From Chloroflexota bacterium (GTDB lineage: Bacteria > Chloroflexota > Dehalococcoidia > Lucifugimonadales > UBA826), in the NCBI GenBank assembly GCA_002718095.1, contig PBDP01000005.1:368435-376442 (forward strand): DNA of 8,008 nt, in the 5' to 3' direction. The translations under genes were made by a program, and so were the position numbers. A model generated the notes under the pieces. It was not told the DNA's origin. It saw only the letters and a program-made list of their open reading frames with translations, and searched no databases. Each line of letters begins with the position of its first letter. Positions within the stretch are counted from its first letter, which is position 1. Of this stretch, positions 6,613-8,008 are shown piece after piece.

Positions 6613-7488
6613 ATGACATCAACACAATCATTGTATAAAAGCTATATCATTGAAGAATACCACCTAAATGAAGAACCGTATTATGTCCCTCTTGCAGATG
6701 AAGTTGAACTTTTTGAAGCTGCTTATCATCAAAGACTTCCACTGATATTTAAAGGGCCTACAGGATGTGGTAAAACACGTTTTGTAGAGTATATGTCTTA
6801 TAAGTTAGGGGTTGAATTAACTAAAGTAACAAAAGACACTGAAGGTGGATTGAATATGCCTCTTGTTACTATTGCATGTCATGAAGATTTAACGGCAAGC
6901 GATTTAGTAGGAAGATACTTATTGGAAGGAGATCAAACTGTTTGGCTTGACGGACCATTGACTAGAGCTGTTAAAGCTGGTGGGATATGTTACTTAGATG
7001 AGATAGTTGAAGCAAGAAAAGACACCACTGTTTTAATACATCCATTAACAGACCATAGACGTATTCTACCTGTTGAAAAGAAAGGTGAATTATTAGAAGC
7101 CGCCGAAGGGTTCCTATTAGTTTTATCTTATAACCCTGGGTATCAGAGTGCTTTGAAAGATTTAAAACATAGTACCAGGCAGCGATTTATATCTATTGAA
7201 TTTGATTATCCGTCTAGAGATAAAGAAGCAGAAATCATCCAACATGAAGCTGGAGTTGACGATGATGTAGCAGATCAATTAGCTACATTAGGAGAAAAAG
7301 TTAGAAACTTAAAAGAACATGGTTTAGAGGAAGGGGCAAGCACTAGGTTATTGATTTATGCCGGTAAATTGATATCTCAAGGAATTCCTGCTAGGCGTGC
7401 TTGCCAAGTATCTGTTAATTGGGCGGTTACTGATGATGTCGCTGTTCAAAACAGTATTACTGAACTTATAAATACAATATTTGAATAA
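6613..7488 (+). CDS. CbbQ/NirQ/NorQ-family AAA+ ATPase (MoxR group)
   Basis: Members of this family are ring-forming AAA+ ATPases that, with a VWA-domain partner (CbbO, NorD), remodel or mature metalloenzymes such as Rubisco or nitric oxide reductase. Order of features in 291 aa: [16 protein letters not shown] (23-38); Walker A GPTGCGKT (48-55); [16 protein letters not shown] (89-104); [18 protein letters not shown] (113-130) with Walker [12 protein letters not shown] (143-153); sensor 1 SYNPGYQS (172-179); STRQRF with arginine-finger candidates (187-192); sensor 2 Arg in GASTRLL (241-247). Residues about 70-84 ([14 protein letters not shown]) look inserted between the Walker A helix and the CHED segment, which in the relatives I recall are nearly adjacent. 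An in-frame TAA at 6607 forces the ATG at 6613; AGGAG lies 14 nt upstream, at the end of coaE, which is a long spacing. No VWA partner, cbbLS or nor genes are visible, so the client is unknown and no specific symbol is given. Confidence 0.9.
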   Translation: MTSTQSLYKSYIIEEYHLNEEPYYVPLADEVELFEAAYHQRLPLIFKGPTGCGKTRFVEYMSYKLGVELTKVTKDTEGGLNMPLVTIACHEDLTASDLVGRYLLEGDQTVWLDGPLTRAVKAGGICYLDEIVEARKDTTVLIHPLTDHRRILPVEKKGELLEAAEGFLLVLSYNPGYQSALKDLKHSTRQRFISIEFDYPSRDKEAEIIQHEAGVDDDVADQLATLGEKVRNLKEHGLEEGASTRLLIYAGKLISQGIPARRACQVSVNWAVTDDVAVQNSITELINTIFE

Positions 7489-7492
7489 TCGG

Positions 7493-8008
7493 TTGAATTC
7501 TGAATTTAAAGCTTCAGCAGTTTTAGTATTAATTACAAAAGAATTATGTGAAGGTAATCTTATACTTACAAAGCGATCTGAAGATCTTAAGCATCACGGA
7601 GGAGAAATCTCTTTTCCAGGAGGGGTTAAGGATTTTTTGGATGAGGATTTGAAAGAAACAGCATTAAGAGAGACTTTTGAAGAGGTTAACATTAATAGAG
7701 ATCAAATTAACATAATAGATCAACTACCTGATACGTCTACTAGTACTGGATATTTAATCAAACCATACGTAGGAATTTTGAAAAGGCCTTTTCAATTTGT
7801 CCCGAACTCTTCAGAGGTTTCAGATGTTTTGCAAATACCTATTTCGCTCTTAGCTAGAGGAGATTGCGATCGGGCTGAAGCTCTGTTGATGAAAAATGAT
7901 GCCTATATGACTAAACCCTTATATGCATATGAAGGTAATGTGATATTTGGAGCCACAGCAAGAATAATGAGTAATTTGGTATTAAAAATAAAACAAGATT
8001 GTACGGAG
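7493..8008 (+). CDS. Nudix hydrolase, CoA pyrophosphatase type (NudL/NUDT7-like), 3' end outside window
   Basis: An open frame of 172 codons runs to the window edge without a stop. The family hydrolyses the diphosphate of CoA or CoA derivatives to 3',5'-ADP and (acyl-)phosphopantetheine with Mg2+ or Mn2+. Evidence: LILTKRSEDLKHHGGEISF (about 23-41), the CoA-pyrophosphatase lead-in; then a Nudix box FPGG (41-44), a D-spaced linker, TALRE (56-60) and EEVNI (63-67), with the spacing of NUDT7/NudL rather than the canonical G-x5-E-x7-RE. After it come GYLIKPYVGIL and, near the end, VIFGATARIM, matching the usual W/F-G-x-T-A-R-I tail, so only a short C-terminus is missing. There is no in-frame ATG before the Nudix box. 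The candidates are TTG at 7493 (4 bp after the ATPase stop) or TTG at 7481 (8-bp overlap); neither has a clear Shine-Dalgarno, which suggests coupling to the upstream gene. Substrate is inferred from family and neighbourhood. Confidence 0.88.
   Translation, partial: MNSEFKASAVLVLITKELCEGNLILTKRSEDLKHHGGEISFPGGVKDFLDEDLKETALRETFEEVNINRDQINIIDQLPDTSTSTGYLIKPYVGILKRPFQFVPNSSEVSDVLQIPISLLARGDCDRAEALLMKNDAYMTKPLYAYEGNVIFGATARIMSNLVLKIKQDCTE

Overview
This is an AT-rich, very compact stretch of bacterial chromosome holding eight protein genes, two of them cut by the window edges. All are recognisable as housekeeping or metabolic families. I see no RNA gene, mobile element, CRISPR array or prophage signal. 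The base composition, the tight packing and family details (for example the EAAVLIEAGW version of the dephospho-CoA kinase core and a CbbQ/NorQ-type ATPase) are compatible with a genome-reduced, possibly marine Chloroflexota (SAR202/Dehalococcoidia-like) bacterium. That placement is inference from memory of the families and is weak; a bacterial origin is secure.

Layout, left to right. (1) The 3' part of a CCA-adding enzyme/poly(A)-polymerase-family gene runs right and stops at 680. (2) A class II fumarase (fumC) runs left and ends 2 bp from it. (3) A divergent intergenic region of about 150 bp carries a near-consensus sigma-70 promoter for a low-specificity L-threonine aldolase (ltaE), which runs right. 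(4) Its stop codon directly abuts the stop codon of rarA/mgsA, which runs left and lies 6 bp downstream of selA (selenocysteine synthase), so selA-rarA looks like one transcription unit. (5) A 113-bp divergent region has back-to-back promoters for selA and coaE. (6) coaE (dephospho-CoA kinase), a CbbQ/NirQ/NorQ-family AAA+ ATPase and a CoA-pyrophosphatase-type Nudix hydrolase follow with gaps of about 10 and 4 bp, and look like one operon that runs off the right edge.

How the genes fit together. coaE catalyses the last step of coenzyme A synthesis, and the Nudix gene belongs to the NUDT7/NudL group that hydrolyses CoA and its derivatives, so the right-hand operon brackets an unexplained AAA+ remodelling ATPase with CoA-making and CoA-breaking enzymes. 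SelA implies that the organism makes selenocysteine, but selB, selC, selD and any selenoprotein must lie elsewhere. The remaining genes (tRNA maturation, TCA cycle, amino-acid catabolism, fork maintenance) are ordinary core functions with no obvious common pathway. I did not find a new biological system. The points most worth following are the orphan CbbQ-type ATPase with an apparent insertion, the CoA gene cluster, and the repeat-bearing divergent promoters.
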